This document shows, piece after piece, positions 1-12,303 of a stretch of 35,506 bases of DNA (position 1 is the stretch's first letter; the number at the start of each line of letters is the position of its first letter). Below the pieces are notes generated by a model. The model searched no databases. It was given only the letters and a program-made list of their open reading frames with translations, and had not been told where the DNA came from. The DNA is from Phoronis australis. Its lineage: Eukaryota; Phoronida; Phoronidae. Location: positions 666,306-701,811 of the forward strand of contig NMRA01000114.1 of NCBI GenBank assembly GCA_002633005.1, written 5' to 3'. The position numbers and the translations under genes were made by a program.

Positions 1-560
1 AATTTCGTAAAGATCCTGCGAACGGTTTAGGAGATACAGCCATAGGCGCAAAAAAAAAACTGCCACTAGGAGGCGCCACAGTGGTCGAAATAGTCGGAAA
101 ATCATCGTCAACCGTCCTCTACATAGTAAGCATATACATGCCAATTTTCACAATCATCCTTTGAGCGGTTTGGTTGATAGAGGGGTGGACGCCAAAAAAC
201 AGACTCGAAAACACTAAAAATGGCCACTAGGTAGCGCAAACTTTGTCGTATCCATCTGAAAACGAGAGGATAGCGTCATCTCCCTCATAGGTGCCTACAT
301 ACCAAATTTCATGAAAATCCGTTCAGGACTTTTGAAGATACAAAGGTAAGCGTAAAAAACTAAAATTGCCACTAGGGGGCACACCGGTAATCGGATCCTT
401 CCGAAAGTTCGCACATGCCGTCCCATTCATGAATGAAACATATGTGCCAAATTTCATGAACGTATGTCAAATGGTTTTGGAGATAAAGCAGCAGACGCTG
501 GACGCCAGATGGACGCCGCCAGGACGGACGGACGGACGGAGATGACGGCATAATGCGTCC
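1..560. repeat. Degenerate tandem repeat, about 150-160 bp unit
   Basis: The phrase GCCACTAG recurs at 62, 223 and 368, each followed by a GC-rich stretch. Later in each unit comes a variant of 'ccaaatttcatgaa' (about 303 and 448; weaker near 140). The block ends in a GGAC tetranucleotide run at about 522-541. The spacing of 161 and 145 bp indicates three diverged units. No reading frame is convincing. This style of repeat is common in invertebrate genomes; I cannot assign a family. Confidence 0.6.
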
Positions 561-2949
561 ACATATAAAAATGTGGACGCATAAAAAGTACCAATACAAT
601 GCTTTCAAGGTTTGCCCAAAAGCTACCAACAGACAATATTCCAAAAATTTTGGGCATTCACAACAAAGTCAGAAGTCTTCAAAAAATGAAAAAAATGCAA
701 TTTTGGCAATTACTTTGTTCCATACACAGGTTAAGTGTAGGAAGCGTCCATCTTAAAAATGGGTTCAAATTTGTGACAGTCACAGCATGTTTACTCCATA
801 AAGAAACAGTCTATGCTGACATCAGTGGTGTACGGCGAATACTTTATAGTTATAGTATGAGCCACAAAGCGACCTTCAAAGGCATAAAATGACCTTTGCA
901 CACTCAAAGCTATTTTAATTTTTGTTTCAAATTAATAGGCAATAAAAGTGTGACAACAGCGGCTGACATGTTTCAAAAAGGATAATAGTCAAAATGACCC
1001 TATTATTCAATTATGTCCTCTTCACTAGTTTTATTTACCACATGTTGATGCTTATAAAGTTAATAACTAGACCATTGACTGCCAGGGGCAGCATCAGCAG
1101 AGATTTATATACCAGACCAAATAGCACAAGGCCAAAATTCATAATTAATTTTGGCCTGTGCTTTTGTGTGCTTTATTTTTAGAATTGATGCAGTGATGCA
1201 GTCACTGTGTTTTATTCTTAAGCATTTTGAAAAAGTCACCTGACATAGATGAAGTGCCGTGAGATGTTTTGCTCCAATTTTCAGCACTCAAGTGTACTTG
1301 ATAAGAGTGATGCAGGTGGGCAGCAGCCATTTCTTTTTCTTTAAACAATGTAGGTTTCAAAAAGAGTTGGATGCAGATCAGAGCTGCCTTCCGTAGAACT
1401 TATACATCAGCCATGCACTTGAGGCAAGAATGGAAAGAGTGAATTCTATCCATAATCTATGAATTACACCTCGTAATTCAATATTCCGACCTCTGACCTC
1501 ACCAAGCAACCACTTCAATGGCTGCCGTTTTGCTAGGTTGCGCTAGTAAAGACTTGAAAATACTTGTGAAACATTCGCCCAATTTTGCGTGGCCTGAGCT
1601 TGGATTCCTTGCAATAAATATGGTCTGCAAACGCTACTCAGAACCAATCACACCCTTTTATTTGGCTTCAGTGTGTACCAGCATTGAACACAGTTAGGCC
1701 AACGTCAAACATAACTGTTTAAACGTAAAATGTCAAACTTTACAGAATTAAAAGATTTTGTTCCAGCTAGAGGCAACTCGATCACTTGTTTCATTCATAT
1801 ATACTAAGACTGCAAACCAATGCAATTAGCATTTGGAATTTAATTGACTACAAACTGAACAATTAATTCTCTGTCTTGACTCACCAAAACAATTTAGACT
1901 TATTTCATAAGAGTTTGGCATTTTCAAAAGTTATTTAAGATTTTAGTAGCTAGTTGCATAAAATAGTCCCAAATAAGGACTCAACTATATTCATTACCGT
2001 TTCACTTCACCTGTAGCCTTGAGCAAACACCGATTGTTCTTTCTTTTAAGAAAGCTTAAAAGCTACTTTACTTTCAAAAATAAGTAACAAAAATGGTTTT
2101 GATACCCAACAAGAGTAAAATCTATGTCAAATTCTCAATCTTATTGGAAATATGTAGATTCTTTCATGCAACACTAATTTAAAAACTAAGTCTCTATTCA
2201 TTTTCATAGAAATAATGGCTCAGTTTTTAAGTATACCTAGAAAATGCCTGAGGAGCAGATACTACAGATAAAGTGATAGAAAAAGATAACATTTGTGAAT
2301 AAAAAACAATGACACAATTACGCAGAACATGTCATGAACATTTCCCTTAAACAAGATAACTTCGTCAAGACTGGGTTTCATTGATATTCTTTCAGGCATA
2401 CCATCTATTGTGAGTTAGCGATTCATATAATTAGCTGATAAGCCATGATTGGTATCTACTTTCAAATGAATAGCTCAAGGCCTGGGTTCTCGTTGACAAA
2501 ATCGCTATTACTGAACCAGTTTTGAAAATTCATAGTCTAATTTTTACTTCAATCTCTATTCATATTTCATGATTACTATTGGTTTTCATGTCCCAGTAAG
2601 AAAATTGAAAAATAGAGCCAGGATTCTTCCAAGCCTTCTATTTAGCCATGATCTGAAAAGTTGGGCTGACCACGTGACATTGGAGAAATTCCAATTAAGA
2701 TTTCTCCAAATCGATCCATATCTCGTTTAAAGGGTATGTTCACAGCATGTAAAGTTGATACAAACCATAGTCTGGTATTAAAAACATCTTAACTTTCTTC
2801 TCAAACATTTGTGCTCTTCATAACTCCAACAGATTCAAAAGATTTCGCCAAATCAATTTTTATCTCATTTAAAGGGAATGTTTACAGCAAAGAAGATTTA
2901 GGGAATTTCTCGTTTTCTTCTAGTTACGCATCAACTCATGTAAACTAAC
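561..2949. other. No gene recognised; probably intron of AGL
   Basis: AT-rich sequence with only short chance reading frames on both strands. AGL exon 2 ends at 2950 in a splice donor on the minus strand, so this stretch is most simply the start of the next AGL intron. I looked for the expected next AGL exon (a GGGYIVVDP-like block) on the minus strand and did not find it, so that exon should lie beyond the left edge. Confidence 0.4.
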
Positions 2950-4792
2950 CTTTCGCCTATTGTAAAATAAAAGTGAAATGATCCTGCGATCCAGATAGGC
3001 AACTCGGCAAACATGTCAGATCTATCTTGTCCTTGCTTTGTACCGAGATCCCACGGCAGTTCCCGGTAGACCGTGCGGTCAAACGGCGTGTCTGGAGAGA
3101 CCGGGTGGTTGCAATAGATCCTTACATGCTCAGTCAACAGCGTGGGACCAAGCATGAAGTGCACTGACCATCCTGTAATGGATGATTGCAAGAGTTGAAA
3201 CTTTAATGTGGTTTTAAATTGTGTAATTTAAAGCGGCCTGGAAAGCGATAAAAAGACTAAATTGCAATATTGAAAGTGGTTCCCTGTCACTGAAACAGAA
3301 TTCAATCTGCTCACCAGGTATTTTTGGGGTTTGTTCGAAAATATTTTTAATTCCAGTCTGTTGATATCAAAGCATTTTCTTTTAGTTTCAAATTGCAAAA
3401 AAATATCTGTCAACTGCTTGCCACTTCGTCGACTTTTCTCCCAAAAGACAAATCACGTCTTCATATTTGGTACGGCAAGACAAAGACATAGCACATTTTC
3501 AATATATGGAAAACGTGACCGTTGACCTCAAGCAACTTCAAGCGCCTGACTGTGAGCGTATGGTCGCTTTAATCCTAAGTGGGAGGGAGATTAGAAACTC
3601 AGTGGTAACCACAGAGTTTTTCCTTCATGCATATTTCAAAAACAGTGAAACTTGTGATTTTTTTCTTGAGATTTCCTGACACGAACGTGAATTTTCTGTA
3701 CTTGATGTTGCCAGATGGTAGTTTTATCAAGAATTGTTTAAAAGATATTTTTGACAAACTTTCGCGTTCAATGATGACTCTTTTAATTCATGATGGGTGC
3801 AAAGTTTGAAGTTATGCGTGAACACTTCGGGAACACGAAATTACCAAATCTTGTTTTGGTGCCCCCAAGAAAAAAGCAAGCTTTAAATACATGGTAAAAA
3901 TTCTACATTGAACTCTCTTGATTCTGAAAATTGGGACATGGTGGATTTTGGCATTCATCATATTTGACAAATTTGAAACACTGCATTTGTGAATCAACCG
4001 AGTCTGAAAATATACTTGGCAGATAATAAACTCATCAAAGATAACTGCCAACTTTTTTACGTAGATTAATACGAGGACCTTAGAAGCATTTTTAAGCCAT
4101 TCCAATCACAACATGATTAAGTACAAGAGCAACGCAAGGTGGTGATATCTACCAATAGATGGAGATACAGGTCGTTTGAGTTTTGAAGAAGTTTGACATC
4201 TCTTTTAATCCTGGGTTTTCAGATAAGTTATGTCAAAATTATTATCAACAAACTGATGCGCTAGACATAACATAGTTACAATCTTTGTGCAATATTGTGG
4301 TCACTCATGCTTGCAAGGCGGTGCATCCTTTCAATACACACGACTCACGGGACAAGCAACTGCATTGAAAACCTAACTTAAGTGCCACAGCACCAAGGGT
4401 TTTTCAAAAAAGTTAAAGACCTTGGCTGAAATATATGGGAGTGGGTGCTTTTTTGCATTAAGAAGTGAGCGTGGAACAAAAAAATGCTTTTTAGGCCTAT
4501 AGAGGTTTCCAGTCAACAGCAGTGCACAACTGTGAGACAAGTGGCCAACTGATGTGGAGTATTGTATGTAAATATCTCAGAATCAGAGAGGGCACGGAGT
4601 CATTCTGTGAATTGGCCAATAGAAAAGAAATCAGGAAGTATGTTACCAGTGATCAACACTAGGTGTCCACATTTTTACATAATATCCGTATACTTAAGGT
4701 TACAATTTCTTACCTTTTTGCAGCCTAAATAGCGTGGTTTCTAAGTTATCTCCCTTGTTCAAGGTTAGCACACGAACTTGACCAATGGACAT
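2950..4792 (-). CDS. AGL: Glycogen debranching enzyme, first two coding exons (partial)
   Basis: Cytosolic enzyme of glycogen breakdown that carries 4-alpha-glucanotransferase and amylo-1,6-glucosidase activities on one chain of roughly 1,500 residues; only about the first 100 are here. Exon A is 4714-4792, read down from an ATG at 4792. It encodes MSIGQVRVLTLNKGDNLETT followed by LFRLQK and ends in a donor (AAAAAG|GTAAG). Exon B is 2950-3172, entered from ATTACAG and left at GAAAG|GTTAGT. The split glycine codon (G|GA) joins them in frame, giving LFRLQKG-WSVHFMLGPTLL and later SGSFxYYF-like AGSFHFYFTIGE. These match the N-terminal (hGDE_N) region of animal AGL in order and spacing. A minus-strand acceptor (CCATTTCAG) lies 30 bases upstream of the ATG, so 4793-4821 is probably 5' UTR and another noncoding exon lies further right. 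Catalytic domains fall outside the window. Confidence 0.9.
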
Positions 4793-4821
4793 GATGACCT
4801 ATAAGCACTGAGCAGATGAAC
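4793..4821 (-). other. AGL: AGL 5' UTR segment behind a UTR intron
   Basis: On the minus strand CCATTTCAG ends at 4822, directly before this stretch, which runs into the AGL start codon. This suggests a noncoding first exon somewhere to the right. Its position was not found; the candidate promoter near 8.7 kb is one possibility. Confidence 0.5.
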
Positions 4822-6580
4822 CTGAAATGGAAGAGTAACGTTTTTAATCTCCGTTGGAACTTCATACTTTGACAGCAAGTCATATGGTTACCTTGGTTTT
4901 TGGTAATTCCTCATTTACGTCCCAAAACTACAGAAATTCTCCGCTAGTTTAACACACTCACCTCATTTTGCATCCAGAATTATTTGGGAAAATTCTAATT
5001 TGTCCCTCACTGATTTCGTATTAGGCTAAATGGCAGGAATTTCTTGTCTCACCTTCTTCTTACATAGTCAGTTTTGCAGGCAAAGCCATACATTACTGTG
5101 AATACCTAGTATCATTACTGTGAATACCTAGCATTACACATCTTTATAATTATGTTAATAAGGTCTAAGAATTCTCCTAGTAATGCACCCCTGTCAACCA
5201 CGAAGTCTGAACAACCAGTTTATTCCACATGCTTCCAAGATGGTTTCTGATTGAAAAATGGAGATCACAAGTACTTTAAGAAACCATAAATATTCTTTTA
5301 TTTAGGACAAGGTCTTCGTTTTTGAGTTGTTAATGAGATCATTTGCACAATTTTGGGTGCTATTAATTTACCAAGAGACCAAATATTCCAATTTGTTTTT
5401 AAGAATTCATCAACCCTACCAAAACATATTTTGTAAAGTACGAATCAACTTTGCAGTATTGCAGTGACTAACTGATAACAGCTAAATAGGACAACAGATA
5501 GTAAGTCTTTATGCGACTGAATGGCCTCTGGTGTGCCACTTAGAGATTACAGATATAGAGGAATGTACCCAATATTTTCCATCACACATGCACCATCAAA
5601 CAAAAAATTACTTTTGCGTAACAAAATATGTGTCAACAAAAAGGCATCTTGGACAGGCCCTTGTAAATGATTATAAACCACTGCACAGCAGGCGTCAGGG
5701 AAACATTTTGACACAGTAAATTTTGACTTATAAAGACTAGACAAACTTTCAAAGCTTAAATTCAGGGATATTAAGGTCAAGCATATCTAAGATTTTCATT
5801 CAAAGAGTTTTATCCTAAGAGCTCTGCCATAAAAATGAAGAACTCAACATTCATTGAAAACACAAAGTCTAGAATTTTGATAATCGAACTCTAAGACTAA
5901 AAAGCTTTAAAATAAAGTACCAAAGATGCTTTTGTTAGAAAAAAATGCAATAACGTGATAGCGAACATCGATTTCTATTTGTTTGGTCTTCAGCAAATAA
6001 CAGTATGAAACTGCTATGGCATACAGACAGTTAGATCAGGAAAAAATAATCATGTTTATCGTCTAGGGCTCATTCAGTAACTGACACAGAAGGTGCTTTT
6101 TATTGTTTATTTATGATGTCACAGGAAGTGATGCCACAGAACCTCACGGCAAAGTATACCATACAGGCCAGCATTCACTGAAAAGCGTTAATATTGCAGG
6201 AGGCAAACAGTGACATTCCTGAAGCATCATTTGAAGCACGTACCAGATTTTTCAGGGATGCTCATCAATCAAACAGAGACATGTGGCACTGTTTTGCGTG
6301 ATGTTTGCACTGAGAACAGAACCATCTGGTGATTGATGAATTTCCATTTCTGTACGAGTATTTACTACAGGTTCTGCAATAAGTTTTTATTGACCCTTGC
6401 AAACAAAATTTTTTCAATAAAACATAAATTTAAAGTTGGTGTGGCATTTTTTACACATGGGCAGGGATGATAAACATGTTTATTTTGTACCTGGCCTTGA
6501 GAAAGCATATGCAAGGTCGCGGACCAACATCACAATAAAATTCTCATTCGTACTGTCACTGTGGTGAAAATTTCACTTGT
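4822..6580. other. No gene recognised
   Basis: AT-rich, with no recognisable protein on either strand. The only local structure noted is a 22-bp unit present twice in tandem at about 5091-5134 (cattactgtgaatacctag, spacer 'tat', then again). Part of this may be the 5' UTR intron of AGL. Confidence 0.4.
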
Positions 6581-6584
6581 TCCA

Positions 6585-6660
6585 TTAAGTTTCAAACCCA
6601 GTACCCCTCGCTTTAATCCAGTCACCTTAACCAGTTGGTTTAAGAGCAATTACCCATAGG
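6585..6660 (-). repeat. tRNA-like SINE segment
   Basis: Read on the minus strand it contains CCAACTGGTTAAGGTGAC, resembling the D-arm/A-box side of a tRNA, then GGGTTTGAAAC, close to the Pol III B-box (GGTTCGANNCC, with T for C). No cloverleaf is complete, so this is a SINE head or tRNA relic rather than a working tRNA. Confidence 0.35.
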
Positions 6661-6964
6661 CAAGTGATTTAGTAACTGCACTTATCACTCTCTCCCTTAC
6701 ACGAAAACTTTTAATTTAGAGATGTCATGACAGTCAGACATGGGCCCCCAGGCCATAAATCAGGTCGGCCCCTTTGCACCTACCTTCTCTCCAAACCTAG
6801 AGATCGTGTTGTCCCTTTCAGGAATTATGCGTAATTTCCATTGATAGGTGCCAGCATATTGAAAATTCACCAAGTTAGGGCAGGCCAGCTCATTTTGTAG
6901 CTGTACCTAGTACCTCGTGCTTCAATCAAAGCCCAGCCACCATTGCAGGCCACCTGTTGTGAAG

Positions 6965-7135
6965 CGTGACTTCCGGTTGCAATGACATGTACAGTCAGAT
7001 AAAGCCTCTCTAAGCCGCTTGCCAAACAGCAATTGCCTCTTGGTCAAATGATTTAGATGCTTGACTGTCACTCGTGCAGCCTGGGTTCAAGTCCCACAGG
7101 AGACACGGAAATTTTCTACATTGGAAAAATCGACG
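6965..7135 (+). repeat. tRNA-derived SINE, copy 1
   Basis: Contains 'gtcagataaagcctctctaa', an AT-rich link, then 'gatgcttgactgtcactcgt' and a B-box-like GGTTCAAGTCC at 7084-7094. Parts recur at about 7310-7420 and 7965-8035 in the same orientation, which shows a dispersed family. No cloverleaf could be drawn, so it is not called as a tRNA. Confidence 0.5.
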
Positions 7136-7309
7136 AATAAACCTAGTGAGATGTAAAGCGGCGGATGCAGAGGGGGGACCTGGTACTAGTGGATTCAGAA
7201 CACAAAGAGAGCATTGCTGAGGTCAAATTCCAGGACGCTAGGGTGTTGCTGAGATCTAAAAGCCAGGGAGCGTGCCTGTTTCGCAGAAGGGGGAGTATAG
7301 TGTTGTGAA

Positions 7310-7420
7310 ACATAGCTTCCGGTTGTCCGTAGTCAGATAAAGCCTCTCTAAGCCGTTGCCAAGTGGCAATTGCTTCTTGGCCGAATGATTTACATTACAA
7401 TGTTCTGTCGTTGAGTAAAT
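7310..7420 (+). repeat. tRNA-derived SINE, copy 2 (partial)
   Basis: Repeats the 'agtcagataaagcctctcta' block and the following 'agccgttgccaa...caattgc' segment of copy 1, preceded by 'cttccggttg' as in copy 1. The B-box part is missing, so this is a truncated copy. Confidence 0.45.
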
Positions 7421-7964
7421 TTTTCCAGATGTGAGGGGTATGTGCTGAACGTGTGATAACATCTGGCTCTCTTGTTAACTGCCCAGCTCAGTCTTTTGTC
7501 CCATATGATAACAAGCAGGCTAATTATCTCCCAGGCTTCAAAGGAAACGTACCGTGGTTGCACACTATTACCGAATGCGTATTCACAACACAGTCATCCC
7601 TATGCGTTGGTAATCCGTTTGGACAGAATAGATTGTCTTAAATTCTGTTGTAGTTGGGCGATTTTGGTGATTCAAAAACCGAACATGATCAGCATTTGAC
7701 AAGGAATTCAGAAATGCTATTGGTTTAAGCTCAAATAAGTAATAATTTAACTTTCATTTTTATCAGCTGCCCAGCCCAGTCAGGCTAGATACGATCTGAT
7801 CGGAGATAGAGCAATTATCGAACAAAAGAGCCCAGACCAGCCTCCAACCATAAATGTCGGAATGGAGTTAATGAGTCGTGTAAGATATTGGCTACAGGGG
7901 TAAACTTCCCACGTTGTTGTTGGGCTATAGAATTGAACAAATTGGGAGCAACGGGATGTCGCCG

Positions 7965-8040
7965 TCATGAGATGCTTGACAGTCGCTCGTGCAACCTGGG
8001 TTCAAGTCTCACCGGAAACACTGTGAAATTTTCTACACCT
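7965..8040 (+). repeat. tRNA-derived SINE, copy 3 (partial)
   Basis: Carries 'gagatgcttgacagtcgctc', then 'gtgcaacctgggttcaagtc' with the B-box-like GGTTCAAGTCT at 7999-8009, and a 'gaaattttctaca' tail shared with copy 1. The 5' block seen in copies 1 and 2 is not recognisable here. Confidence 0.45.
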
Positions 8041-8666
8041 GTGGCCATAGAAGATTTTACATTACTGTTGTGCATCGGGAGAGATGAATAACAAATCTGC
8101 ACTGCTTGGGTCTCCCCAGTTGGTAGAACACAATACAACAATTACCACAGGCTACACTCAAAGCAAATTCCTCACATCACTGATTTCTGATTTTGCAACA
8201 TTGCAATGGAATTGTCATAGCAATGATTGTCACAGGCATTGCATATGCATTGCGAGGTGCAGAGTCATGCCAAAAGGCAAAACTATAATAAGCAACGCAA
8301 GCATTCACTTTCACCTGGAATGCAACTCACAACAAATCAAAGATTACCTCTAGTGTTTCCAAAATTCCTTCAGAGACGCGTTGTGTCTCAAACCTCCAAG
8401 GTCACAGACAAATAGACACGGGTCATCAAGTCGGTAAAATGAACATGACCCAATCTCAAAGCAATCAACTTCAAGGTTAAATGTCAGGATTTTCTAGGCA
8501 ATTCGTCCCATTATATAGTTTCGTATTAAATTCATGCTGAATTTTCTTTCTCGTTTTTGATGACAAATAACAACATCCAATAACCGCTTCACTTACTTAT
8601 GATTGCTCTCAACAATTCTAAATGGAATCAGAATAGACATATATTAATTTTGTTTCTGATTTTTAG

Positions 8667-8779
8667 CTCGAAAACTGACCGATGACGAACTTTACTTGGT
8701 GGATTTAACCGGAAGTGATATTTCGTCTGGAAGCATTTTACGATTGTGCCTCGACAGAACAACTTAGTGGATAAAAATG
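8667..8779 (+). promoter_or_regulatory. Candidate promoter / first exon upstream of YJU2B
   Basis: CCGGAAGTG at about 8709-8717 is a strong ETS/GABP-type site, typical of housekeeping promoters. Sixty bases later ATAAAAATG ends at 8779 and is followed directly by GTTTGT, a possible though weak splice donor. YJU2B exon 2 begins exactly with the codon after the family's initiator Met, so an exon ending in ATG is what the gene needs. The alternative is a closer ATG|GTGGGT at 15090-15092 without promoter-like context. The same bases also hold an open frame after a TTTTTAG acceptor (8667-8767, ending TAG), so a terminal exon of an unknown gene is another reading. Confidence 0.25.
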
Positions 8780-9539
8780 GTTTGTTGCTCCTTTAGGAGA
8801 CAAAATTTGCAATATTTGAAGCTTTTCCTTGCCTATGTTGTGGGTATCGTCTTTAGTAGTAAATCTACCTGTTCCATAAGCAGAAACATGGGCTAAGAAG
8901 TGGTCTGGGGAGATTCTAGCCAGCTAGCTAGCAGTAGTAGGGTGAGCAAACCAAAATTTCAAGTTTAACAAAATTACATGAAGAGGCATTCAAATGAAAG
9001 CCCTCATTGAGTATAATTTGCTGCTTTTTGAATTTTTAAAAACGGTTGAGGGGTTTTGATGCTACAGGCATTTTTGTCGCCCAAAAATAGGCCCTTTTTC
9101 TGGAATTCGGTGTTTAAAATTCGGAATTGTGGTCAACCAAGAGTTTAAGCTTGATTTATTTTAACAATATAGTTTATAAACTGCTAAAAATGAGCTAACT
9201 TGTTCTTACTGTCTTGTATTTTAAGACTAATCAGCTAAATTTGTGAGAAGTTGTACCTGTGAAGATTACTAAGGTGTTCAAAATTGGAAAAAAACAACTC
9301 GACTTAGTTTTTTTCTGGTTTGTGACGCTGCGTTTTTCATTCTGAGTGCAACTTCAAGACCCTATATTTTAAAAAAGGACACACATAGAACTCTGAAACT
9401 TTCAGGATGTCATAACATCATCATAGAAAGGTCACTGAAACATTAATGCTCCTGTATTAGTAAATGCATATTCAAAAAAGTAATTTTAAATTTAAAAAAA
9501 TCTCAAAATTGAACAATCTTGTAGAATCGGCAACTTTTC

Positions 9540-10020
9540 ACGATTTATTGAATGTATTTTGCTATATATCAAAAACCGTTAAAGATTTTTGCCTAATTCT
9601 TTTTTTACCATGTTGTTCTAACACTCAGACATCATGTCAACACCTATAACAGGACATTAAATTTGAAAAACTTATTAGAATTTGAAATTGAAAAACCTAC
9701 GAAAATTATAAAATTTTAACGTTTGCGGCATGTATGACGTAATATCTCAAAAACTGTACAAGATTTTTGCCTAATTTCTTTTCCTATGTCACTACTAACT
9801 CTCAGTCATCACTTTGACACCTAACACAGCTCATTGAATTGGAACATAAATTTAAAAAATTGAAAATAAACTCATGAAAAACCATTACTTTTTAATTTCC
9901 TCGGGTGCACATTTTGCCATAACTCCAAAATCCTCCAAGATTGCTCTAATTTAAATCTGTAGAACTAAATGCTCTACCACCATATCAACACCTAAGCATT
10001 TCACTTTTCTGTAAATAGTT
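9540..10020. repeat. Diverged tandem array inside the transposon, about 180 bp unit
   Basis: A phrase like 'aagatttttgcctaatt' recurs near 9580, 9757 and (weaker) 9937. It is followed each time by an 'actctcagtcatcac...gacacctaa' type segment (about 9620, 9800, 9975). Two units are clear and a third is more decayed. No reading frame runs through the array. Confidence 0.55.
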
Positions 10021-12027
10021 CATAGTCCAAATACCAAATTTACTCTTGACTCCACAAAAGGAAAATAGACATCCTGAGTTCCATTTTCGTACATTTTGCT
10101 TTTAAGTAAACTATTAACTGATCTTGTTTAACTGCTATGTGTGCCAATGTGTCTACTTTAGTGTTGTTTTTAGTATTATGTTCTGTACTTATGTTGTATT
10201 AGAGTTGCAGTTGAATAAGTATTGGTTTTCATCATCCAAATAAAAATGGCTTACACAGGGAACCGATGTGATCAAACATTCGAAGAACACTAAGAGGTAC
10301 GGATAGTCCTGTCAGTAATGATTGGTTCTAATTCACAGTTACCTGCTAAGTTGGAAGGTTCTGACAGTCACAGTCATTCAGTCACAATAACAACTAAATC
10401 TCATTGATGATGACAACAATTTCATTAAATTATTAGCAACATAGTTCAAGAATTATTGGAATAAAATCCACCCGACACCAACCCAACTGTATTGTGGGTT
10501 TGTAATGAGTACCTCAAGAAGTGATCGTCGTAGATTGAACATTTTTTGTATTTGTAACGAACCATATGTCTAATTGTTTCAATCTATTTGCAGGGTTTGA
10601 TACATTGTTTGGCTTTCACTGAAAAAATAATGAGCATGTCTCTACAGTATGATGTACAACTGGCCCATATATTGCTACAGGATGGAGTGGTTCCTCGAAC
10701 ACGTGGATCCTCAACACCTTCATCCTCTTCTGCTTCATCACCATTATCCGTCTCATACTCAGTCAACCTCCTCCAAGTCGTCCAAGAGCACAAACAAGCA
10801 CACTGCCGCCATAGATGCCATAGCTTATCATACTTTGGTGTAGCGTTATGCTTTGAAACACATCTATGAATTTCTGGTAACATGAAGGTGTTTCACACGA
10901 TTGCTGAGGACAATAGGGACATCGACACTTGGAAATGAGGTGGCTGAGAGGAATGTCGCTTGCATAGTTGCCAACATTCAGAATGAAAAACCACCAGGAA
11001 CATGCGTATCTAGGCCATACTGCAAGGGAGAAAGGTCTGCTGCAAGTGCAATAAACATCCAGAAATACAAAGCCGACTGCCTTTAGTTTTTTAATTGAGA
11101 CTACTCACGGCTGAAAATGAATGGGTAAATTGGTGTGGGAATAAAGGCACAAACATGTTGATGGTTTGATACGCGATACAAAGCCTCGAAGGGCAGGATA
11201 GATCAAAAGCAAGACAGTTGGCAACTGTGCATATGGCACAATACTGGTGTTGAAGCCTCCTTTTTTCACTGAACCCAGTCCTGTAATTTAGATCTTCTCT
11301 CTTAATAAATGTTGAAAAGAGATTGACATATTAACAGTTATTAAGCAGTTAATAAGTGATTTATTTTATTTTTTATGAGCTAAATACAAGTGGATTATGC
11401 AAAGTTACAAAACTGATCGAAGCTACAAGTTCCACTGGGGTGATCCAGTCTTGCATGCGATATAAGTTTTACTCCCGCACGTTTGAACGTCGCATTCTCA
11501 ATGTCTCAGTGAATGAATCACCGTTTTACTGGCATGTCACCTTTCATTAAGAAATCCGGGAATACAATCAATTTTGATACTGTTCTAAGTTGATTACATT
11601 AGCGATTGTAATGAGTCAAATGTAAGGGGTTGCGTTTGTTAAAAGAGCGTGAAAAATGCGCCGAATTGAACCATTTCAGTGAAGAAATTGGGCGGAGACG
11701 TAAACAAAAAATCGACCCTATCGCCACCTAGCGCTCGTAAAAAACGGAACAAAATAGGGTAAAACTACGGCGTCTACTTCAATGATTTCGCTTGAAGAAT
11801 AGTAAGTTATAAAAATACTATTGTTTAATTCAATTATAAGAACAGATTTTAATATTAGATCACCAAAACTGAAATAACGCTGGTTTTCCCGGGCTTTCGG
11901 CAGATCCATTGAGTGACATCGATAGCGGCCATTGCGGCGACAAGACAGTCGTATCTAGGTCATCTTTGATTTGTGCTGCCGTCGACGAATGAGAAGTAAT
12001 TTATGAATCAAATGTATATTAACTTAC

Positions 12028-12303
12028 CTACTGTGAGTTCCTCTCCCTTAGTAATCCTTCGCCGAACATGATAAATTGTATGTCGTCGACAGTAAGGGAA
12101 AATCCAGCGGGTATTCTACTTGACATACTTTTTCGTCTGCTATAGATCTGGGGGCGGGGTTTCGTGACGTCATTAGCAACCGTTGTTGTTTTTACTGTGT
12201 CGTGGAAGCCCAGACTGGCAGATTTGATTGCATTTTTCAACGAATCGTAGCATAGAAAGGGTTGTTTTTGACAGTTAATTGACATGTGGGATGTGTCAGG
12301 CAA
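12028..12303 (-). CDS. Candidate first exon inside the transposon, unknown product
   Basis: A 91-codon open frame beginning MPDTSHMSINCQK and ending GEGLLRERNSQ. Its TAG stop (12030-12028) overlaps a consensus minus-strand splice donor, TAG|GTAAGTT (GT at 12027-12026), so a spliced transcript may leave this exon in another frame or use it as UTR. A CRE-like TGACGTCA at about 12166-12173 lies within it. No domain was recognised. Its place near the right terminus would suit the 5' end of an element-encoded minus-strand gene. It may equally be chance. Confidence 0.2.
   Translation of the reverse strand: MPDTSHMSINCQKQPFLCYDSLKNAIKSASLGFHDTVKTTTVANDVTKPRPQIYSRRKSMSSRIPAGFSLTVDDIQFIMFGEGLLRERNSQ

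Larger units (their letters stand above)
7140..8660. other. No gene recognised between SINE copies
   Basis: Outside SINE copies 2 and 3 I see no recognisable exon on either strand. Several short open frames exist near 7.45-7.70 and 7.9-8.4 kb, but none has flanking splice signals and a family resemblance. Confidence 0.35.

Noticed and set aside
7084-7094. GGTTCAAGTCC as part of a working tRNA gene
   Set aside because: A B-box is present but no acceptor, D or anticodon arm folds around it, and the block recurs nearby, which fits a SINE.
10584-10883. Overlapping open frames on both strands inside the transposon
   Set aside because: No transposase signature on either strand; low-complexity serine or acidic stretches explain the openness.
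12150-12185. CTAATGA...CACGAAAC on the minus strand, superficially hammerhead-like
   Set aside because: The core reads CTAATGA instead of CTGANGA and the intervening bases do not form stem II.
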